This document shows, in pieces, positions 45,681 through 58,705 of a stretch of DNA of 64,000 nucleotides. The notes beneath the pieces are model-generated. The model worked only from the letters and a program-made list of their open reading frames with translations. It searched no databases and was not told where the DNA came from. The first letter of the stretch is position 1; every line of letters begins with the position of its first letter. The position numbers were made by a program, and so were the translations under genes. Source of the stretch: Glebionis coronaria (taxonomy: Eukaryota; Streptophyta; Magnoliopsida; Asterales; Asteraceae); NCBI GenBank assembly GCA_025667525.1, contig CM046882.1, positions 20,100,488 through 20,164,487 of the forward strand. Direction: 5' to 3'.

Positions 45681-47310
45681 CACGAGTAAATCCCAAGTGT
45701 CTTGTGATAATGAAAAAACCAAGGTTTCAAAACCTAATGTTTCAAATTCTAATGATTTCAAAATGTTTACTTTAGCGGAAACTATGAGGCTTAATGCATG
45801 TTTTGAAAGAATTAAGAAAAACGGTTTTAAAGATGATGACTTTAATGATAAAGAATACATGTACCTAATTCAAAAGGGTATGTGTAAATTTATGAATGAA
45901 AAATCACTTTGGGATGTATTCGATGAAACAAGTGAACAGCCAATTCCGAAGGGCGATGTTAGTGCCATCACGATAATGACCAAAATGGACTCGTCTTCAC
46001 CACCTTCGAAGGACCACGTCTTCGAGGCTTCAACTTCTAAATCCATCGAAGTGCCTCCATTGCCTAGCCCAACACCCGTTGAGGCTAAAGGTTTCATCGA
46101 CATCGATCCTCTCGTCTTAGAAAAGTCACCAAAGCATAGTCATTCGACTTGTAAGACCATGGTTGTGAGTGCTCACATTGACTCTTTCTTTGATGATGAC
46201 GATGGCGATTTTGCCGAGATTGATCACGTACTTCAAAATCCACATGCAATTTTTGATTCTCCTAAAAAGAAATGTGTGGAGTACGATGATTACGAGTTTC
46301 ATCCCGAGATTGAGGAAATCATTGAACGAGAGCTAGCTCTTTTGTCTCCACTTCCACCTACGAGTGAGGTCGATCTTTCCAAAATCGAGGATGAACTAAA
46401 TGAGTTGGAACGTCTTATTTTCGATGACGAACCAACTCATGTGACCACCCAAAATCCAATTCTCGAGGATTTACCTAATCAACACTCCTCAAATGAGAAT
46501 TACGTTTACCACATTCGTGAGGATTTAACTTATCAACAATCCCCACAAATGAATGATGGTTTTGTGCTTGATCGTGATCTTTTCGAGAGAGTTTCTAAGA
46601 TACTCAAGGAGGGGAATGACAAACCTTGGTTTGACAAGTCTATCTTTGATGAAGAAATCGATGAGATCGACGTTCATGAGGATGACGAGTATGTAGACCC
46701 CGAGGGGGCGGTGTTCTTTATTGATCGACGTTTTGAGAACTTATATAATCCACCACCCCCTCCCACCAATGACTTAAATGTGAGGATTTTTAGCGCGACT
46801 AATTTTGAATTTGACACGCCAAATATTTTCGACATTATCAAATCGGGTTTTCATAAAGAATTTTTAAACGATGAAAAAGGAAAGGATTTTAAAATTGATT
46901 TAAATAAATTTTCTACAAGTTTAACTTCGTCATCACCGCGTTTTATGAGTGCTACCACCTCGTCTACTCCTTTTGACGATGGTGTGTGTGGATCTAGTGT
47001 GGGGGAAGCACCTTATGTTCCCTCATATTTCTCCACCGAGGACGTGATTTACGATCCCAGAATTGCTTGTAAAGGGAAATCTCGGTGTTCCACCGATGCA
47101 ATAAATGGAATCTATATTCATTTGCTTAGTGTGAGTCTACCTCGAGTAGCTCATTATGTTGACTTACCCATTGCCCCACCTTTCTACTTCTTATCTCTTT
47201 TCTTCTACCCCTTTGGGGTTTCGGCTTCGGTTGAAGTAGCATTGTTTCGTCTTTCATCCGAAAACGAGGACGCTATCTTTGACCCCGGTATACGTTTATT
47301 GGGTTTTTAA
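45681..47310 (+). CDS. Element B post-protease acidic region of unknown function
   Basis: About 540 codons in frame with the protease end, occupying the place where RT should follow. No RT, RNase H or integrase motif is present. The sequence is very acidic (FFDDDDGDFAEIDH, DEEIDEIDVHEDDE), contains ELALLSPLPPTSEVDL, and ends ENEDAIFDPGIRLLGF. Family A proteins have LTLLHPFPLGNEIDF and NEDTIFDPGI in the same relative order, so the two are probably homologous. It is open across its whole length although the gag-pro part upstream is broken. Function unknown; an accessory domain of non-autonomous elements is a guess. Confidence 0.65.
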
Positions 47311-49163
47311 AGTACTCCACGTACTTTTGGGCATTGTTTATCATGTAAGCCCCACTAAAAATGACCAAACCATGATTATCCCTAAATGATCACATTTATG
47401 GGGATTCGAGTCGAGCTTTTGACTCGGTTATCAAAAACAAGGTGCCTCGTGGGGATTCTCATGCTTATCCTTGTAAATATTATCATTTTTCTAATAGTGT
47501 AACGAGGGGACTTGTGCTCTTCCAACCTTTGTTGCGTGGTTGTTTGTGATTGTGATTTATTAGGTTCATCGTCATCATTGAAGCCTCTCGTGTTCGTTTT
47601 ATGGATCACTCGAGCTTCGTTGCCTTTGGAGATTCCGATATCCGATGATATCCTTATATGTTCTAACATTTATCTTATTAGCATAATTCATAAACGGCTT
47701 TTAGGTTATTCGTTTTGCCCTTTCCATGCTCGAGATTAAGCATTCGACTTCGTCTCTAGTATGGGGGTGTTTCACCCCTAGACTGGAAACATTGAGGAAA
47801 ATGTTTAATTTTAGTATGGGGTGAGTAGATACTTCACCTTGCTCACGTCACCACGCTATCCAATATTCATCTTTTTGTTATCGTTTTATGCAAAATAAGG
47901 CTAAAAATGGCCAATTTTAAAAAATTTCTTGTTTTTCATAAGTGTTTAAGACACGAATGTAGGTTTTTCGATGGTGAGAATAAGAGTAATTTTTGACTTG
48001 ACTGTGCGTGTTGAGCACTTAGCTTTGATTTCTTAACTTTTTAGGCTAAGTCTCTTAAATAAGGACGAGAAATGATAGAGTTATTTATAAGTCTCGTAAT
48101 CTTTCACAATCTCATGTGTAGTAATTATTAGATTATTCTCCCCACGCTTTTATATAATAAATTGTTAATAAATATTGATTTAGCGGTTTAGTCACTATTG
48201 TTGGTTTCTAATTTGTTTTAGTAGCTTCCATGTAATTAAATTGGGAAAACATTAAGGTATCGCCAGCGTCACGGTTTTGAAGTATTGGCAACCCGAATAA
48301 TCAAAAGCTTCACCCAATAATAAGATTTCAAGTGCTCATCTAAATTAAGCAAAAATTTGAAGCTCACAAGGCCGAAAAATCTATGCCCAAATTGAAAGTG
48401 AATCAAGCCTTAATCTTTGAAGCTTTAAAGATCCAAAATTCGCTTTAGCGTGAGGATATACGTCAAGTCATAATAAAACCACCGATCATGGCGGATAATA
48501 AAAGACAAGGGCAAGACCAAAGTCATAATAAAAGCTTCATGGCGAAGTTGAATAAAAGATGGAGGTAAACCATGATAATAAAACCACCGATGATGGCGGA
48601 TAATAAAAGTCATGGTAATAAGTCTCATGTTTAAAACCGTTCTAAAATCGTGTTTATCGATCCTTTTTGTTGACTTAATTTTTTGACATCGTTGTCTATT
48701 AATTATTAATTCGATGATTTTGGTTACACCGTTAAGACTCTATTTTTAGACCTAATCTCTATTCACGCATAAGTCAATGATGTATCCTCGTGATCATTAT
48801 GACAAAATAAAATATAAGAGATACCAAGTAGGAATAAGGGAGTTTAGGTATGTAATTAACACTCATGAGATATGATTGTGTTGCTAACTTATAATAACAA
48901 TGATCTCGTTACACGCTTAGCATGGAATCGAGTGACATCGAGGATGACGAACTTATCTCTATAAGGCATTCACATGTTCTCATTCTTTGACCCTAAAAGT
49001 CACTTAATCGTGATGAAAACAATACATTATGTCTAAAACACGTGTATTAGTCTATTTAAGTTTACATTTTCAATAAATGGCACATAAAAATGAATTTTGG
49101 AAGTGCTACGATACTTAATTCTAGCATTGCGTGAGGACACGGCAATGGTTTAGTATGGGGGAG
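47311..49163 (+). other. Element B 3' non-coding region
   Basis: A stem-loop AAAGTAC-TCCAC-GTACTTT (47309-47327) overlaps the stop codon. G-tracts CTAGTATGGGGG (47756-47767) and TTAGTATGGGG (47811-47821) copy the true polypurine tract TTAGTATGGGGGAG (49150-49163). From about 47990 the sequence matches the family A 3' region block by block (for example GGACGAGAAATGATAGAG, then CGCCAGCGT, then the stem-loop array). Confidence 0.8.
48479..48599 (+). promoter_or_regulatory. Triple stem-loop array between AATAAAA boxes, element B
   Basis: Arms CCACC/GGCGG (48479-48494), GCTTC/GAAGT (48534-48548) and CCACC/GGCGG (48584-48599), loops of 5 to 6 bases, spacing 50-55. Each is flanked by AATAAAA-type boxes. 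The middle stem differs completely in sequence from the others yet still pairs. It occupies the same place as in family A. Confidence 0.6.
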
Positions 49164-52100
49164 TGATGAGACTACAATTATACATAGTCTCATCGTCCAA
49201 ATCGGGTTTAAAACGCTTAAAAATATCATAAAATACCCCAAAATATGTTTGTGTTATTGTGTATTTTAGGTACGGATATCGTGAATTCACCAAAAGACTA
49301 CAAGAATCAAGCAAAAACGAACACGAGAAACGAAGCCGCATAAAGAACCGGACCCGAATCATGATTTTCCATTAAAGTCCTTGAAGTTTGAAGAGTCAAG
49401 AATGGTCCCTCAAGAATTGAAGAACTGTCACTTTTAACCCTTGTAAATCCTCAAAATTACATAAGGGTCCTCAAAGTTTCAAGAAATTGCAAGATAAGCC
49501 CTTGAAATATGCCAAATATGCAACTATGGTCCTTGTTCACAGTATTGCAAAAGAATGGTGCCAAATATGACAAGCTTGTCAAAGTTATTACAAAGGAAAG
49601 GGGTATTAAGCTGTTAAAAACTGCATTTGAATACTTTTTGAGAGATAAGGAACCAAATCTATCAAACACCCAAACCCATACCCACCAATACCATCATGAC
49701 ATGTCATCCCCCTCCACTAAAATATTAGTTTATATTTTTTTTAAAACTAATATTTACTAATCTTAAAAATAAATCGGGCAACACTTTATTCACATCCCCA
49801 AATTAGATTAAAACACTTCCCCTGTTCATCATCCTTCATCTCCAAAAACCTTAATTACCCAAAACCAAAGGGGTAATTAAAATTGATGTTACTAATCAAC
49901 AATTGACCCCACACCCAACCATCCCACATGCCCAGAAAACGACCCTTCATACTCCGTGTCCCCCTCCCAGCTACAAAGTATCACAAGATGACACCTTTGG
50001 CTGACATTGAAGACCTAATCAACGGTTAAGGATCGAAACGTGCTCACCAATGCAAAAGAAACAACCATGATCATTTTAACAGCTGCTACATCACATGGGA
50101 GTCAAAGACCATTCTAGAAGAAGGTTTCAAAATCAGCATATTCGTTTGAATATTCCTGGGCAATTTTGGAATATCATAAGATTAGGGTTAGGGTTTATGA
50201 TTCATATCTAGCTTGTATATATAGGACCATAGTAGCAGTTTCATATTTTGTTCTAGCCTTATGTACCTTTTTTTAAATTAGTGAATATTTACAGTTTTGT
50301 TTTATAAAAATATTGCATAAAGCTGAGTTCCTTACTTTACATGTTTCTGTTGTAGTCTAGCTATTTACATTATTTGCAAAGTAGTATAACCTTTTATCAA
50401 AAGTTGGTTGATGTTCAAAAATTTTGGCAGAATCCATTTTTGAGACCCCAAGTTCTTGAACATAGCTTGAGAGTTGACTGACAATCAAGTCATCAAGCTT
50501 GTTATGATCTTGGTATAAATTCTATGTTTTACTTTAAAAGTTGGTTCACCATTTTATTTTCAATTCTACGGTTTAAGAAGACTTTGTGCAAAATTCTTGG
50601 TTGCTACTAAGACTTATTGTTCATAAGCCTATCCAAAAGCGATCTGACAAATAGCTTTTGGACAACGCTTTTGAGCTTTTGTTTTGTTTTGTTGTGTATG
50701 TGCAGGATAAACAAGACATTTAGTCCTTTCATTTTTTCCTATTTTTTTTGAAGATATTGTTATCCCTTGGTTCTGTAGTAGAACCTTAACAAGGGCTCTT
50801 TACGGAAGCTCACATAAGCCCTAGGGTGAGGTTAAGCATAAAAATCTGGGGGCAGCAGGTTCTACACCTTGAACTCCCTTTTTGCTCTTCTCTCATTTTT
50901 TTGTGCTTCATAAAGTTTTTTTTGAAAATTGGTTCTTGATTAATGATATGTGTTGATTTGTTGTTTGATTTAGGCTTATTTGTTGTTAGGAGATAGGATC
51001 ATGATAGTTTAGTAAGATTTGAGCGTATTTTAAAAGAATTTCCTTGTTGAAATTTTGATTTTTCTGTTTTTAAAGTGTGTTTGGATTAGCTGAGTTAAGG
51101 TGTATGTGATTTGCCATTTTTTATTCAATCAAGCCTGCACATGTCTAGGTGGTTCTATTAATTGATGTAAGCAAGCTTTTGATATTGTAGGTTTGTAGGT
51201 TGTAAGTTGCTAATTCCATTTTTCTTTTCTAAAATGCCATATACCAACGATGTGCTTGCATAGTCTTGATTTTGTGGACTTGTGCCTGGAAATCTTGGTA
51301 AACTGCCAAGATTGTTGTTAGTCTAAGGCATGGTTTTTGTGTTGTTTACACTACTTAAACTAAGGTTGCGTTGGTTTAAAATCCGTCAAGTAGTAAAAAA
51401 TATCAGCCTAATAGCTCAATGTTAAGCCTATATAACACACAGCCACCTTTGTTTCTGGTGCGAGATGCTTCAATAGATTATATGGCCTAAAATTGGTGTG
51501 TTTTGGGTTAACATAGGACTAAACATAGCTGGTATCTAGGTTTGTTAACCTTTTGGTGGTCATAGGATCGTTTAGTACTCACTGTTTTAGCACAACGCAC
51601 TCGCTGCCATCACTTTTTAGTGTGCAGGCATACCAGTAGGTTTAGGGATGAATTTCTGTGTATTGAGGTTTGCACTTTGGGTAATCTTCTAGTTAATAGG
51701 ATAGGTTTAGGGCTTGTTCAACTAGTAAGCTAGGTTGGACAGTTTTAGGGATCAGTTAGTGGTTTGGAGTACAAATTTTGGTCCACGAGTGCATCAGCAA
51801 CCTTTTCGTTTCTGCATATTTGTTACTTTTGGGTCTAATTTTTCTTGCTACATGGATTAATTTGGTGTTTGTATTGGTGTTGGTGTGTTTGTTATTGACT
51901 CCCCACAACCCAATTGGTTGTGGGGGTCCTGTTTGTGCCCAAAAACATCGACAAAAAAGCTCCAAACAAGCAAAAACAAGCCCCAAAAAGAACCAACAAC
52001 AACTTTCTATCTGTCAGTAAGAAATCAGTGTGTTGTCCGAGAACGCTGCATTTTTTGTTTTTTTTCTTGTATTGTCCGATATCGAACAAAATTGATATTG

Positions 52101-52853
52101 GACAAGACTGTTGTCTAGTGGGATCTTGGACAACACAGAAGTACTCCACATTGGAGTACTTTGGGGTACTTTTGTCTTTAGCCATTTTTTTAGTTTTTTT
52201 TTTTACTTTTTCATTTTTCCCTTGTTAATTTAGTTAAAATAGAAATTTTAGAAAAATAAAATTTATTTTTATCATTATTTTATTAATTTTTATCATAATT
52301 TTAGTTTAAAAATTGTTTTTAGCTTTTAAAAACTAGAAAATTTGTTTTAAAAATTTAGGAAAATTACTTTTTAGTATTTAAAGAATAAAAGTAAGATATT
52401 TGTTTGATGAAATAATATTTTGGTCTTTTTGTTAATTATATTTAATTTTAGGGATTTAATTAGCATTTAAAATTGAATATTTAATTAATAAAAGGTTTTA
52501 AAATATATTTATTTAATTTTTATTCTTATTTATATTATTTTAGACTTAGTTTTCATTTTTATTTAATTTTTAGCTTTAATTTTTAATTTTGTCACGTTTT
52601 ACGTATTTACGTTCGCGTTTTACGTCAATTCGTCATAGTGTAATCATAGTCGTAACTCGTCTTTATTTTTCTCTCTTAAAACCAAAAACGACACTAATCC
52701 AAACTTTGATTTTACATATTGGCACTCATAATCACACACCTCCTTCGAGAACGAACTCTCATTTATCGGTTTTACGGTTTGTAATTAAATCGTACTACTT
52801 AATACTTGCCACATACACGTTTTTCCTAACACGTGTACAATTTACCTACATCA
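49164..52853 (+). repeat. Element B 3' LTR
   Basis: 3690 bases with the same ends and order as the 5' LTR, and a few substitutions per hundred bases by eye. It starts directly after the polypurine tract TTAGTATGGGGGAG and ends at the TAGAA duplication. Confidence 0.92.
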
Positions 52854-52858
52854 TAGAA

Positions 52859-53359
52859 ATACATGAATCAAGAGGCCTCAAACACTTAAACTTTTATTAA
52901 CCAAGATCAAAACATAAACATAGTAAATAAAACCAAAGGGTACCAGTGCTACTCACGTGTAGCCCTATTATCTACATGATCATAGTTTTATAATCAAAAG
53001 ACAATAAAAGAAATGATAAACTAAGGTTTCAGAGATCAAGAACAAATGAGAGAGTATCTATGTGTTTTATCAAAAAACACATAGTTGTGAATGAGGCAAG
53101 ATAACACCAAATGAGATAGACGCTCCACACTTTATCAAACCCTAAAGGCCTAGAGAGCCGTTGCCACATGGGCTTCATATGTGGGCTTATATGGGCTTGA
53201 GTCCAAGTCCAGCAGCAACTAAGTAAACTTCACAAAAGTCCTTGTAGTCCATGCATTCCTTCACAGCAAGCCCTTTCTTAATAACTGAAAGTTTAAAACA
53301 TGACACAATGAGTCCTTAAGGTTAAGTATGGGTAGCAGATTAGGTCCTTCAAATTAACA
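52859..53359 (-). repeat. Element D 3' LTR, main part
   Basis: 501 bases matching the 5' LTR. The outermost seven bases (TGTAGAA) lie at 27942-27948, on the far side of element B. The TAGAA at 52854-52858 is the duplicated target of B within this LTR. Confidence 0.9.
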
Positions 53360-53365
53360 TCCCCC

Positions 53366-54028
53366 TTAATCTGACAACCCATACAAATTAATCATCCCCA
53401 GTTTTCCAACAAGTTTTTCATGCTGGTCTATATCCAACCCTTTTGTAAAGATGTCTGCAATTTGATTAGCAGAATCTACTTTCATAGTTTTAACCACCCC
53501 ATTTAAAATCTTTTCCCTCACAAAGTGAAGATCAATTTCAAGATGCTTGGTTCTCTCATGAAAAACAGGGTTGGCTGCTATTTTAATAGCAGAATTGCTA
53601 TCACAAAATAGATCCACAGGCAAAAGATTCTAACATTTTAAATCTTTTAAAATTTTGAGGATCCATATGACTTCACTAGTAACAGAAGCAAGAGCTCTGT
53701 ACTCTGCTTCTACTGAAGATTTAGAGAGAGTATGTTGTTTTTTACTCTTCCAAGAAACCAAGTTCCCATTCAAAAAAACACAATACCCAGTAACAAACCT
53801 CCTTGTCACAATACATTTTGCCCAGTCAGCATCAGAAAAGGCTTTAAGAGACATACCAGAGTTTCTTACAACATTAATACCAAGACCTGGAGATCCCTTT
53901 AGATATCTCAAAATTCTAAAAGTAATTTTCTGATGAGACAACAAAGGTGAATGCATAAATTGACTCAAACAGTGTACAACATAAGAGATGTCAGGTCTAG
54001 TATTGGTCAGATAAATTAACTTTCCCAT
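53366..54028 (-). pseudogene. pol: Element D RNase H
   Basis: GKLIYLTNTRPDISY, then AFSDADWAKC (catalytic Asp), GYCVFLNGNLVSWKSKKQ and SVEAEYRALA, then after a stop near 53627 [23 protein letters not shown]. It ends [10 protein letters not shown] shortly before the polypurine tract, the standard copia end. Confidence 0.88.
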
Positions 54029-54034
54029 AAGCTT

Positions 54035-55362
54035 TTAATATTTAACAATATCTTCAAGCAAAGGGTCATTTTTAAAGGGCTGATTAGAAATAGACAACTT
54101 AGACACCAAATGTGTCTTAGATGGTTTGCAAGCAAGCATCCCATACTCACACAAGAGATCCAACACATACTTTCTTTGGTTCAAACAGATTCCAGAATTA
54201 GTATTGATAACTTCAATTCCCAAAAAATATTGCAAGTTTCCCAAGTCTTTAATTTTGAATTTGCCTTTAAAAAAAATTTTGAAGTTATCAATTTCAATTT
54301 TATTATTTCCAGTAACAATGATGTCATCCACATAAACAAGAACAACAATAAACAATTTATCATCAGACTTGGTGTAAAGAGAGTAGTCAGATTTGCTTTG
54401 AACAAATCCATTTTTCACAAGAACATAATTAAGTTTAGAATTTGTCTTGGAGATTGTTTGAGTCCATAAATGGACTTCTTCAGTCTACAAACTAGATTTT
54501 TATTTCCAGTATAGAAACCTTGTGGAGGTTTCATGAAGACAGTTTCATCCAACTCACCATACAAAAAAGCATTGTTGATATCAAACAGGCCAAGACTGGT
54601 TAACAACCAAATTAATCAAGCATCTAACAGTAACCATTTTCACAACAGGGGAAAAAGTTTCTTCATAATCAATTCCCTCTTTTGGCCACAACCCATAGCA
54701 ACAAGTCTAGCTTTGTACCTTTCTATTTCACCACTGGATTTAAACTTAAGTTTCCAAACCCATTTAGAATTTAAGGCAGTTCTACCAGCAGGTAACTCAA
54801 CTAAGTCCCAAGTATCATTTTCAAGCAAGGCAACAAATTCTAAGTTCATAGCATCAACCCAATGTGGGTTTTGAGAGGCTTCAAAGAAATTCCTAGGTTC
54901 ACTATTCTTATTCAATTGAGTCACAAAACACAAAGCATCACCTTTAATTCTAGAATATCCCACAAATTTCTCAATCCCGTATTTGGCTTTTGAATTAACA
55001 ACAAACTCGTTGTAATTTTTTGGAAAAATAGAAGGTCTAGAAGACCTTCTCAACCCTTGATTTCCTTGAGCATTAATATTAGAATTGTCACCCAAGTTTT
55101 CTCCCATGCTTTGAGCATGAGAAGGAAGACTTGGGTTAAGTTCCAAGGTACCCTTAGGTTTATGATTGTCATCAAGTGTGGCAGCCTCAATCCCATTTGA
55201 GCTGGCATCTGTGGTATCATTGTCTGTGGCAATGTCTCCACTGTCACCAAGACTCATGGGTGGGTTGCTAGCACTTGGTGACCAATGGTCACCACTATGT
55301 GCATTTGTTACTCTCTCATTATCATAGGGTAGCTCAGGGTTATCTAAGTCAAAAAAGGTCAA
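54035..55362 (-). pseudogene. pol: Element D reverse transcriptase
   Basis: The linker and RT start lie at 54640-55362 ([31 protein letters not shown]). After a frameshift the palm continues with [18 protein letters not shown] (54415-54606). The catalytic YVDD (VLVYVDDIIVTGNN) follows at about 54310-54350, then the FLGIEV region. At least three lesions break the frame. Confidence 0.88.
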
Positions 55363-55374
55363 GGCTTTATCATT

Positions 55375-56370
55375 TTAGAAAACATCAAATTCTTCATTAT
55401 TATTCTTTTTATTCAAAGCACCATCTTTAAAAGGAAAAATAGATTCAAAAAATTTGACATCTCTAGAAACAAAAAATTGATGTCTGTCAAGACTATAAAG
55501 CTTGTAACCCTTTTGAGAATTAGAAAAACCCATCATCACACATTTTTCAAACCTACTAGACAATTTATCATGACTATTTAAAATAGCAGCAAAACAAAGA
55601 CATCCAAAAGTTCTAATATGAGAGAGATTTGGGGATGAATTATAAATCATCTCATAAGGAGATCTACCATTTAGCATAGAAGAAGGCAATATGTTAATCA
55701 GATAAGTAGCAGTTAGAATGCATTCAATCCAAAATCTCAAAGGTATTCCCCCCTGAAACATAAGGCATCTAGTAACATTTAACAAATGCCTATGTTTCCT
55801 TTCAGCAACCCCATTTTGTTGTGGAGTGTAAGGACAAGAGGTCTGGTGTATAATCCCTTGATCATGACAAAAGTTTTGAAAACTATGATTAACAAATTCA
55901 GTCCCATTGTCACTTCTAAGGATTTTGACATTTCTTTTAAATTGATTTTTTAACAGATTGAAGAAAATTTCAATATAAGTCCCAACTTCATCTTTACTTT
56001 TAATTAAATACACCCAAACAGCCCTTGTGTAATCATCCACAACAGTCAAGAAATACCTATGACCAGTGTGACTGGTCACCCTATAAGGACCCCACAAATC
56101 TAAATAACAAGATCACCAAGAAATTTAGTTTTATGATTACTTAAAGGAAATGGTTCTCTAGTTTGTTTAGATCTTTGACATATTTCACATAAATCAGTTT
56201 GACCAAAGTCAGTTATGTTCAAAATATTTTTTAGAACACTTAGAGCAGAGTCAGTAGGGTGACCTAATCTAATATGTCAGTCATGTTTAGAAAGAGAGCA
56301 AGTAGGCACACTGAAATTGTTCGCCATCTTAGTACCTTCTATATCTAAATAGTAAAGACCATCACATTGT
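55375..56370 (-). pseudogene. pol: Element D pre-integrase and integrase
   Basis: The pre-integrase zinc domain lies in 56100-56350 with disrupted reading. The core at 55375-56097 has DLWGPYRV near its start, the second catalytic Asp in RSDNGTEFVN, and the Glu in QQNGVAERKHRHLL, spaced as in copia integrases. TFGCLCFA and the later stretch up to KDGALNKKN complete the domain. A TAG at about 55375 separates it from the RT part. Confidence 0.88.
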
Positions 56371-56916
56371 CTACAAGTCCCTAAAACAGTTTGGTGATTC
56401 AAATCCTAATTCACAAAAAAAAATTATTCTCATCAAAACAACCAAGACTTTATTATCCTTAGAAAGTCTATCAACAGAAATAAGAGTCACACAATAACCA
56501 GGGATGACAAGAACATCAAACAAAACCAGGCCATTTGAAAGTTTAAGGTTACCAATTTTGGAAATAATAGCCTCAATCCCATTGGGATGAGCCACTTTAA
56601 TATTTATGTGTGAAATATCAAAAACATTGTCCAATTCAGTTTCATTATTGATCATATGTTGATTTGCCCCAGAATCAACAACCTTTCCATTATAACCCAG
56701 TTTTGATCTGATGTTAGTGTTAGAATAAAAAAATCTTTCAAAATTATCATTAAACACTTTGCTGTTGTTGAAATATATACCTGCCATATTGGCATGAACC
56801 CCCTTTCCAAAATCACTAGAAGTACCCTTATTGTCCTTTATGAGAGAGATCAAGGTGGTTAGTTGTTCATCAGTAAATCCAAATGAAGAAGAAGTGTCCA
56901 CAGAATTGTTAGACAC
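56371..56916 (-). pseudogene. pol: Element D protease
   Basis: The retropepsin active site VVDSGANQHM is visible at about 56650-56690, followed by the KVAHPNGIEA flap-like stretch and VLVIPGYCVTLISVDRL, the usual copia protease end. The frame ends in a short divergent tail at 56371, so the join to integrase is broken. Confidence 0.85.
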
Positions 56917-57984
56917 ATTCTTCCCCTTAAAGTTCTGCCCCCTCCCCCCTTTTTCTTCCCAAAGTCATTAGGGTATCCAATAATCTTAAAACATCTATCA
57001 ATAGTATGACCATTATAACCACAATTCTCACAAATAACTTCAGCATTAGAATTACCATAAGGTCTAAACACATTATTGTTTGGTGTGTTAGGTCTAAATC
57101 CAGTGGTTTAAGTTGGGTCTAAAATGCCATTGTTGCCATAAGTGGGTCTGAAGTTACCATTATTAGTATTCTAAGTTCTTTGAACATTGTTTCTAGCAGG
57201 CCCATTAGAAAGAAAAGCTGATGTCTGAGTCCTCTGAGAGGATCCAATAAGAGTGCCAGATGCAACTCTATGAGACTCCTCACTAGAGATAATGGCATAG
57301 GCACCCTTAACATCTGGCAAAGTCTCCCTGGAGAGAATTAGAACTCCTAATACTCATATATGAATCATCAAGACCCATTAAAGTTTGCATAAGTTTCAAC
57401 AATTGATTATGTTTCTTAAAATCACCACCAGCAGAGCACAAACAATTAGGTAATTCAATCATAGCATCATATTGTTTCCAATAAGCATTAAGTTTATGAT
57501 AATAATCAGACAAGTTAGACCCATTATACTTAAGTGTGTTGATTTTATGATGAAGATTAAAAATCACAGAACCATCAAATTTATGATAAGTTTCTTTAAG
57601 CTCATTCCAAACATGTTTAGCCTTTTTAGAAAAAATTTGACCAAGGAACAATTCCTTAGAAATAGAGTTTAAAATCCACCCAAGTACAACAACATTCACC
57701 TTATCCCACTGTTTTCCCAAAATCTCATTAGTTATGGACCTTCTACAAGACCCATCAATAAAACCAATTTTGTTTTTTCCTTCCAAAGCAAGTAACATAG
57801 CATTAGCCGAAACTTGATAATTTTTAGTCCCTTTTAGTTTAACAGTGACAATAGTCAACACAGCAGTATCAGTAGGGTGCAAATGCAAAGGGTCACTCAA
57901 GTCAAGCTTACTAATAAGTGTAACTGGATCAGTCACACTTAGAGTATCATCATCACCATGTGCAGACTCCTCATGGTCAGACAT
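56859..57984 (-). pseudogene. gag: Element D gag
   Basis: Starts at the ATG at 57984 (MSDHEESAHGDDD), close to the primer site. It has the copia gag core with WILNSISKELF and the LKETYHKFDGS region. A CX2CX4HX4C zinc knuckle (CENCGYNGHTIDRC) follows at about 56990-57035, then FKIIGYP, as in many plant copia elements. The frame is broken near 57310 and again between 57120 and 57070, where a stop and shifts occur. Copia Gag forms the virus-like particle and packages RNA in the cytoplasm. Confidence 0.85.
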
Positions 57985-58705
57985 GGTGAAGGGTCAAAAA
58001 AGGTCAAAAAAGAACTCACTAAACTGCAAACCAAGTTCCCAGGCTTCCAAACCACTCAAGGGTGGCAGGTCAAGGGCAAGCAGAGAGTGAGGATCCAAAT
58101 AAAGGGTAGAAAATAGTAAAAAACAACCAACCTAACAAAAAAGCAAACAAGAGACACAAAAAAGCAGATAGCAAGTAGTCAATAAAGTAAGAGAGAGTAG
58201 AGAGGTGTTACACTGCTCTCAACCAAAGCTCAATCGAACTGTCACACCTGGATTTACTTAGTCTAGGGGTAACAGAACCTCCAAGTTACAAACCCTAATT
58301 TTCCTTCGAGGGAAAATAGGGAAAATGACCAAAGAACAACGAATCAGCAACAGAGATATAAATCCCACTTAAGAAACCACCACCAAGCAAGAACCCTTTT
58401 AAGAGAAATGAAACCCTAATTTTTTTCTCAAGAAAAATTAGGAAAAATCACTTCAATTGAAAGATAAAGTCACCAATCATCCAAAAAAGTAACCAAATGA
58501 TATGAAACACCAGATCTCAAAAACCTTATTTTTTCAAAACAAAACTTGAGGCATCAAAACTTTGAATCTATAAGTAATATTAACAGATCCAGCTATCTCA
58601 ATAGCAGATCTAATCAAAAAAATATGTATCGTAAAAAACCCCCAAAAAATTTTGAAACCCTAAAAAAATTTTTCATCGATTTTCAATAACCAGGCTCTGA
58701 TACCA

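Larger units (their letters stand above)
27949..52853 (+). mobile_element. Element B: Athila/Tat-type gypsy element with gag-protease but no RT
   Basis: LTRs at 27949-31641 and 49164-52853, TSD TAGAA at 27944-27948 and 52854-52858. It inserted seven bases inside the 3' LTR of element D. The primer site is tRNA-Asp type (31647-31664) and the polypurine tract ends at 49163. Without element C it is about 13.9 kb with 6.6 kb internal. It codes for Gag, a retropepsin and a long acidic region, then 1.85 kb non-coding; RT, RNase H and integrase are absent. It would therefore depend on enzymes from another element. Its 3' non-coding region is clearly related to that of family A. Confidence 0.92.
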
